Assembly: GCA_033765305.1 (NCBI GenBank)
Contig: JANRID010000040.1
Location: 204,231-268,230 of the forward strand
Length of the DNA: 64,000 nt
Reading direction: 5' to 3'
Source: RDXT01 sp033765305
GTDB taxonomy: Bacteria; Bacteroidota; Bacteroidia; J057
The notes beneath the pieces are model-generated. The model searched no databases. It was not told the DNA's origin and saw only the letters and a list, made by a program, of their open reading frames with translations. Every line of letters starts with the position of its first letter. Position 1 is the first letter of the stretch. Below, one piece after another: positions 8,806 through 19,100 of this stretch. The position numbers and the translations under genes were made by a program.

Positions 8806-9696
8806 TCAGGGAAACAGATAATACCGTGCCCGTGCCTCGACGCTCCGGTAGGGCAAATCCAGCAGCCCCCATTGCCCTTCGGCGATCCAGCCCCAGCGTC
8901 CCTGCCGCCATTCGGCGCCGGCGCGCAGTGTCAGTGGGCGGTCGCCGTTGTTGAGATAGCCGAGATAGCCCGCCGCATGCAGCCACACGTGCCAGGGCCC
9001 CTGCCGCCAGGACTGGCCCAGGCCGAAGAGGAAGGCATCATTCTGATACTGCCGGTCCTGGTTGGTCTGCCACACATAGAGGCCGGCCATGCCGTAGAGG
9101 CGGAAGTGCCGCCCCAGATCCCGCCCGCCGGAGAGGTCGAAGTAGTAGCCGGGCGCATCGGTGTAGCGGGCGGCCTCCTTCTTGCTGGAGGAGGCGGTGC
9201 GCAGGCCTGCCCGCAGGGTGAGATCGAGGGGATGGCGCCCGGCGAAGAGCAGCTGCAGGTGGCTGTTCACATACAGGTCGCCGATGGCGCGGCGCTCATT
9301 CCAGTTGCGGTAGTACACATTGCGCTGCCACTTCAGGGAGTCGGAGACGGTGAAAAACTCCTGCGGCACGAGGTACAGGTCGAAGGCGGCGCGCTTCCGG
9401 TCGGGGCTGTAGGCCAGGGCGGCGGTGAAATTGCGGGTAAAATCGCCCGGCGCGCGGTGCAGGGCGCCGCCTACGGATACAAAGCCCTCCCGGATGATCC
9501 GGCCCTCCGGCAGCACGGGCACCGGCAGCGCATTCGGCCCCATAAATCCCGGCGAGAAGATCAGGTATTCAGTGAAATGGCTCACGCCATCCCAGCCTAC
9601 ATGCTGCGCCCAGTCCTGCTGCGAGGGCTGGGCCGCAAGCCGCAGGCCGAGCGCCAGCAGCATTGCGCTGAAAGTCAGGCACCGGTCGATGCGCAT
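8806..9696 (-). CDS. Hypothetical secreted protein, probable outer-membrane beta-barrel
   Basis: 296 residues, not recognised as a named family. A signal peptide (MRIDRCLTFSAMLLALGLRLAA) is followed by a chain of amphipathic beta-strand-like stretches rich in Tyr, Trp, Gly and Arg, for example HFRLYGMAGLYVWQT and SWRQGPWHVWLHAAGYLGYL, ending in ARARYYLFP. The aromatic residue near the C-terminus and the alternating pattern suggest a small outer-membrane barrel. It ends 89 bp before the icd start on the same strand and starts 52 bp from a divergent lipoprotein gene. No substrate can be suggested. Confidence 0.65.
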   Translation of the reverse strand: MRIDRCLTFSAMLLALGLRLAAQPSQQDWAQHVGWDGVSHFTEYLIFSPGFMGPNALPVPVLPEGRIIREGFVSVGGALHRAPGDFTRNFTAALAYSPDRKRAAFDLYLVPQEFFTVSDSLKWQRNVYYRNWNERRAIGDLYVNSHLQLLFAGRHPLDLTLRAGLRTASSSKKEAARYTDAPGYYFDLSGGRDLGRHFRLYGMAGLYVWQTNQDRQYQNDAFLFGLGQSWRQGPWHVWLHAAGYLGYLNNGDRPLTLRAGAEWRQGRWGWIAEGQWGLLDLPYRSVEARARYYLFP

Positions 9697-9748
9697 ATTG
9701 CGTTATGGTGTAAATTGCTCCGGCAAATCAGCTGTCAACTTACGGGTT

Positions 9749-10537
9749 ATGCGCCGCATTTTCTACCTCGCAGCATGCTGCACGCTGTGCTGGACCGCCT
9801 GCAAGCGGGATTCCAATCCGCCGGGCGCCTGCGCGCCCGCGCGCCTGGCAGGCGCTGCCGACACCTTCAGCTACCCGGTCCGCACGGACAGCCCGGCCTG
9901 GCCCTGGGGCTCCAGAACCGATCAGTACCGCCTGACTGCTGTTCCTCAGAGCCGGCTGGATGCCATGTCCACCGCCGGCATGATCGAAACCTGGCTCGAC
10001 CACCCCATGCTTGCCTATGCCCTGCTGAACGCAAGCCTCTGGGAAGACGGCTTCGGCACCGTAGCCGACAGCTCCAACGTATTTCAGACCCTCAAAACCC
10101 GCAGCGATGCCGCCGCGCTGCTCCTGGAGCGGTATGCGCAGATGGAGCCCGGCTGCGCCCAGAACGATACCGGCGACCCCTGGCTCGACCATGTGCTGCC
10201 TTTCGCCTATCTGGAGATCACCCTTTCGCAGCCTGCGTTTCTCGATCAGCTCACAGCGGCGGAAAAAATCAGACTCATCGAGCTGGCGCTGAAGTGGTAC
10301 GGCGAAAAGGACCGGCGCCCCGGGAGCTTCGGCGGGATCGGGCCGGTATGCACGGCGGCCCTGATGGGGCGCCTCATGCTCCGCGACGAGTATGAGCCGT
10401 ATCTGCGCCTGTATTATCTGCCGGACAACAATTACGAGCACAAGATCCTGATGGAGCGCATCCCCCTGCAAGGCTATACGGTCACAGCCGCCGTGACGGC
10501 AGAAACGGCCCGCCAGTACCTGAAAGACAAGCGCTGA
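9749..10537 (+). CDS. Hypothetical lipoprotein
   Basis: 262 residues beginning MRRIFYLAACC with a short Cys-rich hydrophobic segment that could be a lipoprotein signal (cleavage before Cys18 in TAC). The rest is soluble and mostly helical (MIETWLDHPMLAYALLNASL; LDQLTAAEKIRLIELALKWY), with no motif I recognise. ATG at 9749 was chosen over a much longer open frame starting at 9425, whose first part is antisense to the neighbouring barrel gene. The stop codon abuts the stop of the convergent GH113-like gene without any gap. Confidence 0.65.
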   Translation: MRRIFYLAACCTLCWTACKRDSNPPGACAPARLAGAADTFSYPVRTDSPAWPWGSRTDQYRLTAVPQSRLDAMSTAGMIETWLDHPMLAYALLNASLWEDGFGTVADSSNVFQTLKTRSDAAALLLERYAQMEPGCAQNDTGDPWLDHVLPFAYLEITLSQPAFLDQLTAAEKIRLIELALKWYGEKDRRPGSFGGIGPVCTAALMGRLMLRDEYEPYLRLYYLPDNNYEHKILMERIPLQGYTVTAAVTAETARQYLKDKR

Positions 10538-12838
10538 TCAGGGCAGCCCCTGATAAAAGCGCTGCAGGACCTCCTGGGCGGGTTTGCTGTAGGGCGTGAA
10601 GCACTCGGGGTCCTCGTCCACATACGCGGCGTAGCTGGGCCATTTCCACCAGTAGGTGCCCCTGCACCAGGGCGCATCGCGCAGCACCTCGCATACCGCC
10701 TGGTAGCACCGGGCCTGATGCGCCTGATTCACCGCGCGGCCCTGCGCCTCGGCGTGGGGGTTTTTCCAGGGCGTGCTCACGCTCCGGAACCCGATCTCGG
10801 TGAACAGCAGCGGCTTGCCCGTCTGGGCAGCTTTGGCGGCGATGCGCTCCGCGATGGGCCGGAAGCCGGCTTTCAGTTCCTCCAGCGATGCCGAATCCTG
10901 CATGCTCAGCGGGTAATAGCAGTTGATGCCCACATAATCCAATTCCGCGGCGAAGGCCAGCTGCTCGAATTCCTCCCCCCAGTTGGCGGCGTAGGTGATG
11001 GGGCCGGTGTAGAGCAGCCGCAGGTCGCGGATGAGCTGCGCCCAGGCAGCGGGATGCTTGCGGGTGGCGTGCACAAATTCCACCCCGGCGCAGAAGAGAT
11101 CTGCCCCGTGCAGCTCGCCCAGAATGGCATAGTGCCGGATCCAGCGGCGGTAATGGGCGAAAAAGGCCTGCCAGTCGGCCTCGGACTGCATATCCACATC
11201 GCCGGGCCAGGCCCCGGAAAACCAGATCTGCGGCTTCAGCAGCACGCGCATGCCCATCTGCCGGGCCTGCATCATGGCATCGGCCACGGCTGCGTCATTT
11301 TCGCCGCCCGCCCCGTTGAAGATCCGGAAGGCTTCCGGAGTCCGGACGTTCCGGCTCCCCGAATAGGGCACGATGGCGAGGGCGTTGCCGCCCAGCTGCC
11401 GGAACTCCGCCGTCATGTGCGCCGACATGCCGGAGCCATAGCCGTTGTAAATGGCGTAGCCTTCGTGGGCGAGGGTCATGCCCTTGTGCCAGGCCGGCAG
11501 GCTGCGCGGCGGCGTATGCCGGGGTTCCCGAACCTCCAGTCCGGCGAGGTAGCGCTGCCAGCCGGGCTCCAGGCTGCCCAGCTTGTCCGGATCGGGCTGC
11601 CAGCTTTTCCAGCCGGCCAGAAAGACCTCCTGCCCCTGCTCCCGGATCTGCCAGTCGCAGAAGGCCGCCGCCATCGCCGACAGCACATAGGGCGATTCAG
11701 TCTGGGCGGCAGCTTCGCTGAAGAGCTCCTCCAGCGTCAGGGTATTGTGCGAAACGGCCAGCCGGGCAGCCCAGTAGGCCCAGCCTTCCCGCAGCCAGCC
11801 GGGGGTAAGCCATACCGACATGCCGTCGAGGAGCTGGGGTGCGGCGGGCTCGCCGAGGGTTTGGGCCAGCAGCAGCGCCGCCGGCGCGGCTGGCGGCAGG
11901 CCCTGCCAGGCGGCTCCTGCGAGGAGGTGGATCGCTCCGCGCTGCGGGTCTGCGAAGTCCTGTTCCATGCGCTGGGTCATGAGGCCCATCAGCTCGGCGC
12001 TGCCGTAGGCATGCACCTCCGCGCTGAAATCTCCGGCGCTGCGGCCCAGCCGCCCGGCGGCGCTGGAGCAAGCGGCTTCGAGGCTGTCCAGCAGCAGGCG
12101 CATCGCATCGGGCGCCAGCCCGGCGCCGTGGGCAGCAAGGCGGAAATGCGGCGACTTCAGCGCGGAAGCAGCGGATTCCGTAAAATCCCAGTGCAGGACG
12201 GAATCCGGCTGCCAGGCATCGCTGTACTGCCCTGCCATGAGGCGGCTGCTGCCCTGGGTCACCTCATAGCTCCATGCGCTGCGCCAGATGCCGCCCCAGC
12301 CGGAGCTGCCGGCTTCGAGACGGTGCAGCAGCGCCGAGTCGGTATTGGCAAAGAGGATGCTCAGGGGCTGCTGCGGCTGCTGCGGATTGGGGCAGGCGGT
12401 CAGCTGCAGCAGCTGGTCCGGGCGGCTGAACTGCCGGCCGAGAAACTGAAACCCGTCCGCTTCGGGGCGGAAGGGAAGCTGTGCGGCCCAGGCCGCAAAG
12501 TAGCGGTTGGAGCGGAACGAGCCTGCCAGCATCACCGGCATGGCTGCCAGCGAATCCGCAGGCGCTTCGGTGTCGCTCCACACGCGGATGCGCAGGCGCT
12601 GCGAGCGCGCAGCCATGCCATCGAACAGCTGGCGGTAGCGCCGGGCCGCGGCTGTATCGGCACTGCCGTATACCACAGCCAGCCGCCCCTGGCGGCGCAT
12701 GGATTCGCGCAGCTCGCGCGGCGTAGGCCAGGATGCAGAAGTCTCCAGGCCATTGCCGCGGGTCTGGCAGCCCGGGCAGGCGCATATGGCGAGCAGGACG
12801 CTCAGCAGCAGGGGATACAGCGGGGAAGCAGCCATCAT
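10538..12838 (-). CDS. Lipoprotein with C-terminal GH113-like TIM barrel
   Basis: 766 residues. A lipoprotein-like signal (PLLLSVLLAICAC) starts the protein. Residues about 25-440 are an unrecognised region; part of it (about residues 215-400: DGMSVWLTPGWLREGWAYW) recalls peptidase-like folds but no HExxH zinc motif is present. Residues about 445-766 form a TIM barrel like GH113 glycosidases: GMRVLLKPQIWFSG, FCAGVEFVHATRKHP (likely acid/base Glu), LDYVGINCYYPLS, LLFTEIGFRS (likely nucleophile Glu), GTYWWKWPSYAAY. GH113 members are mainly beta-mannanases; the substrate here is not known. ATG at 12836-12838 was chosen because the upstream frame reads as basic filler. Confidence 0.72.
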   Translation of the reverse strand: MMAASPLYPLLLSVLLAICACPGCQTRGNGLETSASWPTPRELRESMRRQGRLAVVYGSADTAAARRYRQLFDGMAARSQRLRIRVWSDTEAPADSLAAMPVMLAGSFRSNRYFAAWAAQLPFRPEADGFQFLGRQFSRPDQLLQLTACPNPQQPQQPLSILFANTDSALLHRLEAGSSGWGGIWRSAWSYEVTQGSSRLMAGQYSDAWQPDSVLHWDFTESAASALKSPHFRLAAHGAGLAPDAMRLLLDSLEAACSSAAGRLGRSAGDFSAEVHAYGSAELMGLMTQRMEQDFADPQRGAIHLLAGAAWQGLPPAAPAALLLAQTLGEPAAPQLLDGMSVWLTPGWLREGWAYWAARLAVSHNTLTLEELFSEAAAQTESPYVLSAMAAAFCDWQIREQGQEVFLAGWKSWQPDPDKLGSLEPGWQRYLAGLEVREPRHTPPRSLPAWHKGMTLAHEGYAIYNGYGSGMSAHMTAEFRQLGGNALAIVPYSGSRNVRTPEAFRIFNGAGGENDAAVADAMMQARQMGMRVLLKPQIWFSGAWPGDVDMQSEADWQAFFAHYRRWIRHYAILGELHGADLFCAGVEFVHATRKHPAAWAQLIRDLRLLYTGPITYAANWGEEFEQLAFAAELDYVGINCYYPLSMQDSASLEELKAGFRPIAERIAAKAAQTGKPLLFTEIGFRSVSTPWKNPHAEAQGRAVNQAHQARCYQAVCEVLRDAPWCRGTYWWKWPSYAAYVDEDPECFTPYSKPAQEVLQRFYQGLP

Positions 12839-12994
12839 CCGAAGGTACGCACAAATCCGGACGGTGTCGCAACATCGGCCCGGCTTTCCCGACCAAGGCA
12901 CAGCCTCCATCGACGGACGCGCAGGAGGCTTGCGCATTCGGCGTCATTTGCCGTATTTACCTGCACGACAGCTACTGCTAATTCCTGCTCCCGT

Positions 12995-14749
12995 ATGCAA
13001 CTCCGCTTTCTGCTCCCGATTCTGCTGCTGCTGATTCCGGCAGCGCTTGTTGCCCAGTTCCCCGGCCAGCGTACCTACTGCAATCCCATGGACATCGGGT
13101 ACCGCTACAACTTCGAGCAGGTCAACGACAGCATTTCCTACCGCTCCGGCGCCGATCCGGTCATCATCCTGCACAAGGATCAGTATTATATGTTCGTCAC
13201 CATCCACAACGGCTACTGGCGCTCGCCCGACCTGGTCAACTGGACCTTCGTCACGCCGAGCCGCTGGCCGATGGAGGATATGTGCGCACCGGCAGCTCTT
13301 TCGGTGCGCGATACCTTGTATTTGTTCCAGTCCACCTTTCAGCAGCGGCCGATTCTCTTCAGCACCAGCCCGGAGACCGGCCAGCTGGAGTTTTACAACC
13401 GATGGCTGCCCCAGCTGCCCAAGGACATAGGCCCCTGGGACCCGGCGCTTTTTTACGACGAGGACCTCGACCGCTGGTACATGTACTGGGGTTCGTCCAA
13501 TGTATATCCGATTTACGGAGCTGAGCTGGACAAATCCCGCCGCCTGACCTATGCAGGCCCCTATCAGGAAATGCTGTACCTGCATCCGGAGCAGCATGGC
13601 TGGGAGCGCTTCGGCCCCAACCACACCAGCGAGATCAAGCCTTTTACAGAAGGTGCCTGGATGACGAAATACAAGGGGAAATACTACCTCCAGTACGGCG
13701 CGCCGGGCACCGAGTACAATGTCTATGCAAACGGCGTCTATGTGGGCGACCATCCGCTGGGGCCCTTCACCTATGCGCCCTACAATCCGATCTCCTACAA
13801 GCCCGGCGGCTTCATGACCGGCGCCGGCCACGGCAATACCTTCCAGGACCGGCATGGCAACTACTGGAACACCGGCACCCCCTGGGTGGCCGTGAACTGG
13901 AACTTCGAGCGGCGGATCTCGATGTTCCCGGCGGGATTCGATGCCGACGGGCAGATGTTTTCCAATACCCGCTTCGGCGATTTTCCGCACTACCTGCCGC
14001 AGGGAAAATGGGACAGCAAAGACGCCCTCTTTACCGGCTGGATGCTGCTGTCCTACCGCAAACCCTGCACGGCGTCCAGTACGCGGGATACCTTCGCCGT
14101 GAGCCGGGTGACCGACGAGAATCCGCGCAGCTTCTGGGTGGCTGGCCGGAACCGCCCCGGCGAAACGCTGACCCTGGATCTGGAGCGCACCCAGGAGGTG
14201 CGGGCAGTGCAGATCAATTATACAGACTACCAGTCCAATATCTACTACAGTGACAGCAGCTATGTGTTCACCCGCTTCAGGCTGCTGCACTCGCCGGACG
14301 GCAAGACCTGGTCGGTGCTGGCCGATCTGTCGGGGGAAAAACGGGACCGGCCCAATGCGTACGTGGAGCTGGCTGCGCCGGTGCGCACGCGCTACATCCG
14401 GTACGAGCATGTGTACACAGCTGCGCCGAACCTGGCCATCAGCGACTTCCGGGTATTCGGTTCGGGGCTGGGCCAGGCGCCTGCCGTGCCGCAGGGCTTC
14501 ACGGCGAAGCGCCAGGCGGACCCGCGCAATGCAGATCTGGCCTGGAAGCCGGTGCCCGGGGCCGTAGGCTACAACATCCGCTGGGGCATTGCGCCGGACA
14601 AGCTCTACCAGACCTACCAGCGCTTCGCAGACGAAGGGACCCGGCTGGAGCTGCGTGCCCTCACGGCCGGCGTCGGGTACTATCTGGCCATCGAAGCCTT
14701 CAACGAGAGCGGCGTATCGGCGCTGAGCCCGGTGGTGAAGATCGATTAG
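12995..14749 (+). CDS. GH43-type glycosidase with discoidin and fibronectin-III domains
   Basis: 584 residues, secreted (signal MQLRFLLPILLLLIPAALVA). Residues about 45-375 form a five-bladed GH43-like propeller with the acidic triad at expected places: Asp54 (SGADPVIILH), Asp149 (DIGPWDPALFY) and Glu213 or Glu219 (HTSEIKPFTEG). Residues about 380-495 look like an F5/8 type C (discoidin) sugar-binding domain, and about 500-584 a fibronectin type III domain (LAWKPVPGAVGYNIRW). Such enzymes release xylose or arabinose from plant-type or exopolysaccharide chains; the exact linkage is open. ATG at 12995 is fixed by the signal peptide; the frame is open far upstream without meaning. Its stop overlaps the convergent gene by 4 bp. 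Confidence 0.85.
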   Translation: MQLRFLLPILLLLIPAALVAQFPGQRTYCNPMDIGYRYNFEQVNDSISYRSGADPVIILHKDQYYMFVTIHNGYWRSPDLVNWTFVTPSRWPMEDMCAPAALSVRDTLYLFQSTFQQRPILFSTSPETGQLEFYNRWLPQLPKDIGPWDPALFYDEDLDRWYMYWGSSNVYPIYGAELDKSRRLTYAGPYQEMLYLHPEQHGWERFGPNHTSEIKPFTEGAWMTKYKGKYYLQYGAPGTEYNVYANGVYVGDHPLGPFTYAPYNPISYKPGGFMTGAGHGNTFQDRHGNYWNTGTPWVAVNWNFERRISMFPAGFDADGQMFSNTRFGDFPHYLPQGKWDSKDALFTGWMLLSYRKPCTASSTRDTFAVSRVTDENPRSFWVAGRNRPGETLTLDLERTQEVRAVQINYTDYQSNIYYSDSSYVFTRFRLLHSPDGKTWSVLADLSGEKRDRPNAYVELAAPVRTRYIRYEHVYTAAPNLAISDFRVFGSGLGQAPAVPQGFTAKRQADPRNADLAWKPVPGAVGYNIRWGIAPDKLYQTYQRFADEGTRLELRALTAGVGYYLAIEAFNESGVSALSPVVKID

Positions 14750-16128
14750 GGCTGTGCCGCGCCGCCGGCCAGGTAGAAGGAGCGGAATTCGGGATAGGTG
14801 ACAAAAAAGGGCACGTTGGCGGATGCTTCGCGGCCTTTCGAGTCGCGCACATAGACAAACACGCGGTAGGCGCCGGGCTTGCCGGGTGCGCGGAAGCGCA
14901 GCTGCCGGCCCTGGCCCGGCTCGAAGAGCCCGGCGACAGCCTCCGGGCGCTCTTCACGGTCGCCGCCGGTGATGTGGCGGTAGTCCCCTTCCGGCAGAAT
15001 CTCCCAGCGCACCTGCAGGGTGTCCTGCTCGGGGTCGCGTGCGAACACATCTGCCGTATAGGCTTGCCCGGCATGCAGATAGACCTTGTTGAAGGCGTTT
15101 TTGCCGTTGACCGTCAGGGAGTCGATCTCCGGGGCGCGGTTGGCAGGCCAGGCCCCCGACCAGAGATAGGCCATCATATCCACCAGACTCGTGGGGTGCC
15201 CGTCTTCCGAGAACATGCTGTGCCAGGTGTGCGTGCGTTCCTGCTTCTGGCCCCAGAGGAATACATAGGAGCCGAGGCAGCGGTCGGTATTGGGCAGGAT
15301 GTAGCGCTCGTACTGCTCCTGGTTTTCAACGGCTTTGATGCTGGTGCTGCGCTCGATCGGCGCATCCCAGTGGGTTTTTTCGGCCTCCCAGGCGCCGCGG
15401 TTGCCCCATTCGGTGAACACGTAGGGGCCGCTCCAGCCGGTTTTTCCGGACTTCAGCTGCTCCGTGATCTGGGCGATTGAAGAAAAGGAATTGACAGCCA
15501 GCAGATCCAGATCGGGACAGTACTCCCGGATGCCCGCGAAGGAGCGTTCGCTGGCGAGGATTACTGCTGCCACCGGGTGGTCGGGGTCGGTCTGATGGAT
15601 CATCTTCGCCGTCTCATTGATCGCCACCCACACGGACGGCTCGGAGTTGTGGAGTTCGAGTTCGTTGCCGATACCCCAGAACAGCACGGCGGGATGGTCT
15701 TTATAGCGGAGCACCTGGCGGCGGATGGAGTCCATCTGGAGCTGCACGAGCGCCTGGTTGTTGTAATCGAAGCCATAGCGGGCGGGCATCATGTAGAGGC
15801 CTACCATCACGGCGATTCCGCGGGCATGCGCCTGGTCCAGCAGGGTATCGAGCCCGTCGGTGGTGTACACCCGGATGGAGTTGCCGCCGGCCGCCTGCAG
15901 CTCGTCGAGATAGCGTTCGCCTACGGCGCCTTTGATGAAGAAAGGCTTGCCGTCGCGCAGCATCTGGAAGCCAGCTTCCGTGCGGAGGATCTGGACCCGT
16001 GCAGTGCGGGGCTGGCTCCACCGGTCGGGTGCGGCCGGGGGGGCAGGATTGCAGCCGGCCAGCAGCATGCCGAGGACGGCGGCCAGGCCGGCCATGCGGA
16101 ATAAGCGGATAACGACTGGAATATGCAT
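14746..16128 (-). CDS. Lipoprotein glycoside hydrolase, GH2/GH5-like TIM barrel
   Basis: 460 residues from the ATG at 16126-16128 (an ATG six codons earlier, at 16146, is possible). The lipoprotein signal ends in MLLAGC. The barrel (about residues 45-345) has AGGNSIRVYTTDGLDTLLDQ, LFWGIGNELELHN with the likely acid/base Glu, and YVFTEWGNRG with the likely nucleophile Glu. The last about 100 residues are an Ig-like/PKD-like domain (YTADVFARDPEQDTLQVRWE). This barrel resembles the third domain of the neighbouring 1241-residue synthase, whose stop lies 43 bp upstream; the two are probably one operon and may act on the same polymer. Confidence 0.82.
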   Translation of the reverse strand: MHIPVVIRLFRMAGLAAVLGMLLAGCNPAPPAAPDRWSQPRTARVQILRTEAGFQMLRDGKPFFIKGAVGERYLDELQAAGGNSIRVYTTDGLDTLLDQAHARGIAVMVGLYMMPARYGFDYNNQALVQLQMDSIRRQVLRYKDHPAVLFWGIGNELELHNSEPSVWVAINETAKMIHQTDPDHPVAAVILASERSFAGIREYCPDLDLLAVNSFSSIAQITEQLKSGKTGWSGPYVFTEWGNRGAWEAEKTHWDAPIERSTSIKAVENQEQYERYILPNTDRCLGSYVFLWGQKQERTHTWHSMFSEDGHPTSLVDMMAYLWSGAWPANRAPEIDSLTVNGKNAFNKVYLHAGQAYTADVFARDPEQDTLQVRWEILPEGDYRHITGGDREERPEAVAGLFEPGQGRQLRFRAPGKPGAYRVFVYVRDSKGREASANVPFFVTYPEFRSFYLAGGAAQP

Positions 16129-16171
16129 ACCGAGGGATACCGTCATAAACCGGGGAAAATCGGAAAACACA

Positions 16172-19100
16172 TCAGGGGTTGACAAGGCGCGAGGCAGAGA
16201 CCACATTCCCGTCCGGGTCGCTGATATAGAGGTAGAGCCGGTACTTTTTCTGCTTGTCCGGAATCTGGAAATAGGCTACCGGCCCCTTGCCGATGTGGCT
16301 GAAGGGCTTCTGCGGCCCGGCGATTTCCTCTTCGGACAGATACCAGTTGTAGGCCAGGCTGAGGTTGCGGTTGTTTTCGCTGGCAGCGCGGTACACCTGC
16401 TCGCTGCGGCGGTACCAGACCGGATCGGCGGGCGAGATATAGGCATCGGCCAGCGGCGGCTGCACCGGCGTGCCGGTCCAGACTTCCTTCAGGGCATAAT
16501 ACCCCGGATTGAGGCGGCTCTTGAAGTCGGTGAGCCCGTACCAGGTGGCGGTGCCTTCCTGCTGGTCGCGCCAGCTGTAAGCGACGCCGCCCAGGTTGCG
16601 GCCGCGGTTTGGCTCGATGTGGTGCGTCCAGCGCGATGCATAGCGGATGGCTTTCTCGAAGCCGGAGGGCTCGTCGAGGAAGCCCCAGCGGTCGCGCGGG
16701 GTGCCTTCCGGCTCCCAGTAGCCATCGGGGCCGAACTCCGACACGATATACGGGGCGCCAGGGGCCCACCGCTGCATCACCGAGTCGAGCGAAGCGATCT
16801 GCCCCTCATACAAGGCATTGATCCCCAGGATATCCACCTCCGGCGCGTAGCGCTGGAATGCCCGCAGCGAAGCCGGCAGATCGTCGGTGTAGCGCATGGA
16901 TACGAAGACCGGCCGGCCCGGATCGATGCGGTGGATTTCGGCTGCGAGCTGGTTGATCAGCCGAAGATATGCGAACCGCACCTCCGTCAGATAGGGCTGG
17001 CGGAATTTATGCTCCAGCGTCGTCCAGGTCTCGTTGCCGAGATTCCAGCCCAGAATGGAGCTCCGGTGCTTGTTGGCCTCCACTTCCGAAATCACTTCGC
17101 GGACATATTCGCGGACTGCTGCGGAGTCCCGCAGGTAGTTGGTTTCCGGATTGAACACGAAGCCGAATATCACCTTCAGGCCAAACTCGTCGGCGATGCT
17201 GAGCACATTGCGGTCATACATGCCCGGCGCGTAGCGGCGGATGGTATTGGCTCCCATCTCCTTGATCCGGCGGTAGTCGAGCTCCAGCTGCCGGCGCGTC
17301 AGCGGCGAACCGCCTTCGTACCAGTGCGGCATCGGGTGGTAGGCGATGCCTTTGATGTAGAACGGGGCGCCGTCCACGAGCAGTTCGAAGCCTTCGCCGG
17401 TTTTGCGGAGGTAGGGGCGTTCCGGGCGCGGCGGGCGGGGGGTACTGGCCACGGTATCGGCGGCCGCCAGGTCTGCGGCTGCCAGGCCGGATTCCCATAC
17501 CCAGCCCTGAATTTCGGGGAAGCTGCTGTTGGCGGCGGTCTGCGCCGCCGAAAGCCACTCGAAGGAGGGCGGGCCGGGCAGATGCACCATCACCCGCTTG
17601 TCCATGGTGAGCGCAGCATCCCGGATGAGGCTGTACTGCTCCTGAAAGGGCTTGCGCGGATCGGCGCTTACCTCCACCCAGTCCACCGTTTCACGCAGCG
17701 CCTGCACCTCTGCCCGGCCGATCCGGGGCTGCACATCCCATACCCAGGCCACATTGGCTGCGCCTTCGCGGTGGAAGATCTGCTTCAGCCGGCGCCATGC
17801 CTCCAGGTGGCCGTCGCCCAGCAGCGAATCCGGAACACTGAGGCCCGTAAGCCACTGCGGATTGATGAACATCGGACCGTCCACGATGCGGATGCTGCGG
17901 GCAAATGCGGCCATGGCCGCATCGTACTCGCCAGCCTGGAGCCGGCTCAGCGTGAAGGCTTCGCCATTTCCCTCCCAGTTGATGAACGGCACACCGCCGC
18001 CCGCCTGAATGCTGCGCACGCGCTGCACCGGGAAGCCGCCGGCCGCCCAGCTAATCCGGAGCGGAGAGACTGCGAAGCGCTTGTCGTCGTTGCCGAAGGC
18101 CAGCAGCACCGGGCTGTGCTGCCCCGCTACCGAATAGGCAGTCGTATACACGCCTTCGTTGTAGGGGCTTACCTGATCGAACGCCAGGCGGCTCACGACC
18201 ACCTGCGGGCGGCCGTACCAGATGCCGAAGCTGGCCAGCGCAATCAGCAGCACCGAAGCGAAAAGAATGTAGCCGCTCCGCATGAGCGGGTACACCAGGC
18301 GGTGGCGGAAACGGTACCAGGTGACGCGCACCGGACGGAATTTCTTCCCGTACAAGCCCCGGTACCAGCGCGCCAGCGCTTTCTGCTGCGCAATCAGCAC
18401 CACAAAGCCCAGAATGATCACATTCGTCATCGCGAAGCCTGCCATCGCGAAGCTGTACGGATTCCAGTCGATATACAGGCCGTATGCAATCGCTGCCAGG
18501 CTCAGCACGCAGGCAATGATATTGGGAATGCTCAGCCTCAGCTCGTTGGTCTGTTCGTCGCCCTTGGGGGTGGGAATGTAGGGGACCTTGACGTTGAAGA
18601 TCGAATACACAAAGCCCACCAGAAACACCCACCAGGTGCCGGCCCGCAGGGTGCCGCCCAGCACATGGAAGCCCCGTTCATGCTCCTCGGCCATCCACCG
18701 CTGCGAATACTGCCGGATCACCATCGAAGTGATGAAGAGCGGGATCAGCATGATCGCGAATTCCAGCAGGTCCACATGCCAGGGCACCTGCGAAGTAGTC
18801 AGGGAAATAATCGGCACCGAGATATCGATCAGCCCTACCAGCCCGTACAGGTAGTAAAACGGAAGGATGAAATAGTGCAGGAACTGGTGCAGGGTCAGCT
18901 TGCGCCACAGCTGGGGGAAGGTGCGGAAGAGCAGCTCGAACACCCCGCGCGACCATTTGATCTGCTGCTTATAGTAGGCCGACATCGTGGCCGGCACCAG
19001 GCCTTTGGTCAGAATTTCAGGGATATATACCGATTTCCAGCCTTTGGCGTGGAGCTGCATAGCCGTGTGCATATCCTCGGCCAGGCCGGGCGCATGGCCG

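Noticed and set aside
10718..12994. Long plus-strand extension of the GH43 frame
   Set aside because: It is antisense to the GH113-like gene, rich in His/Gly/Arg/Ala without domain sense, and the signal peptide fixes the real start at 12995.
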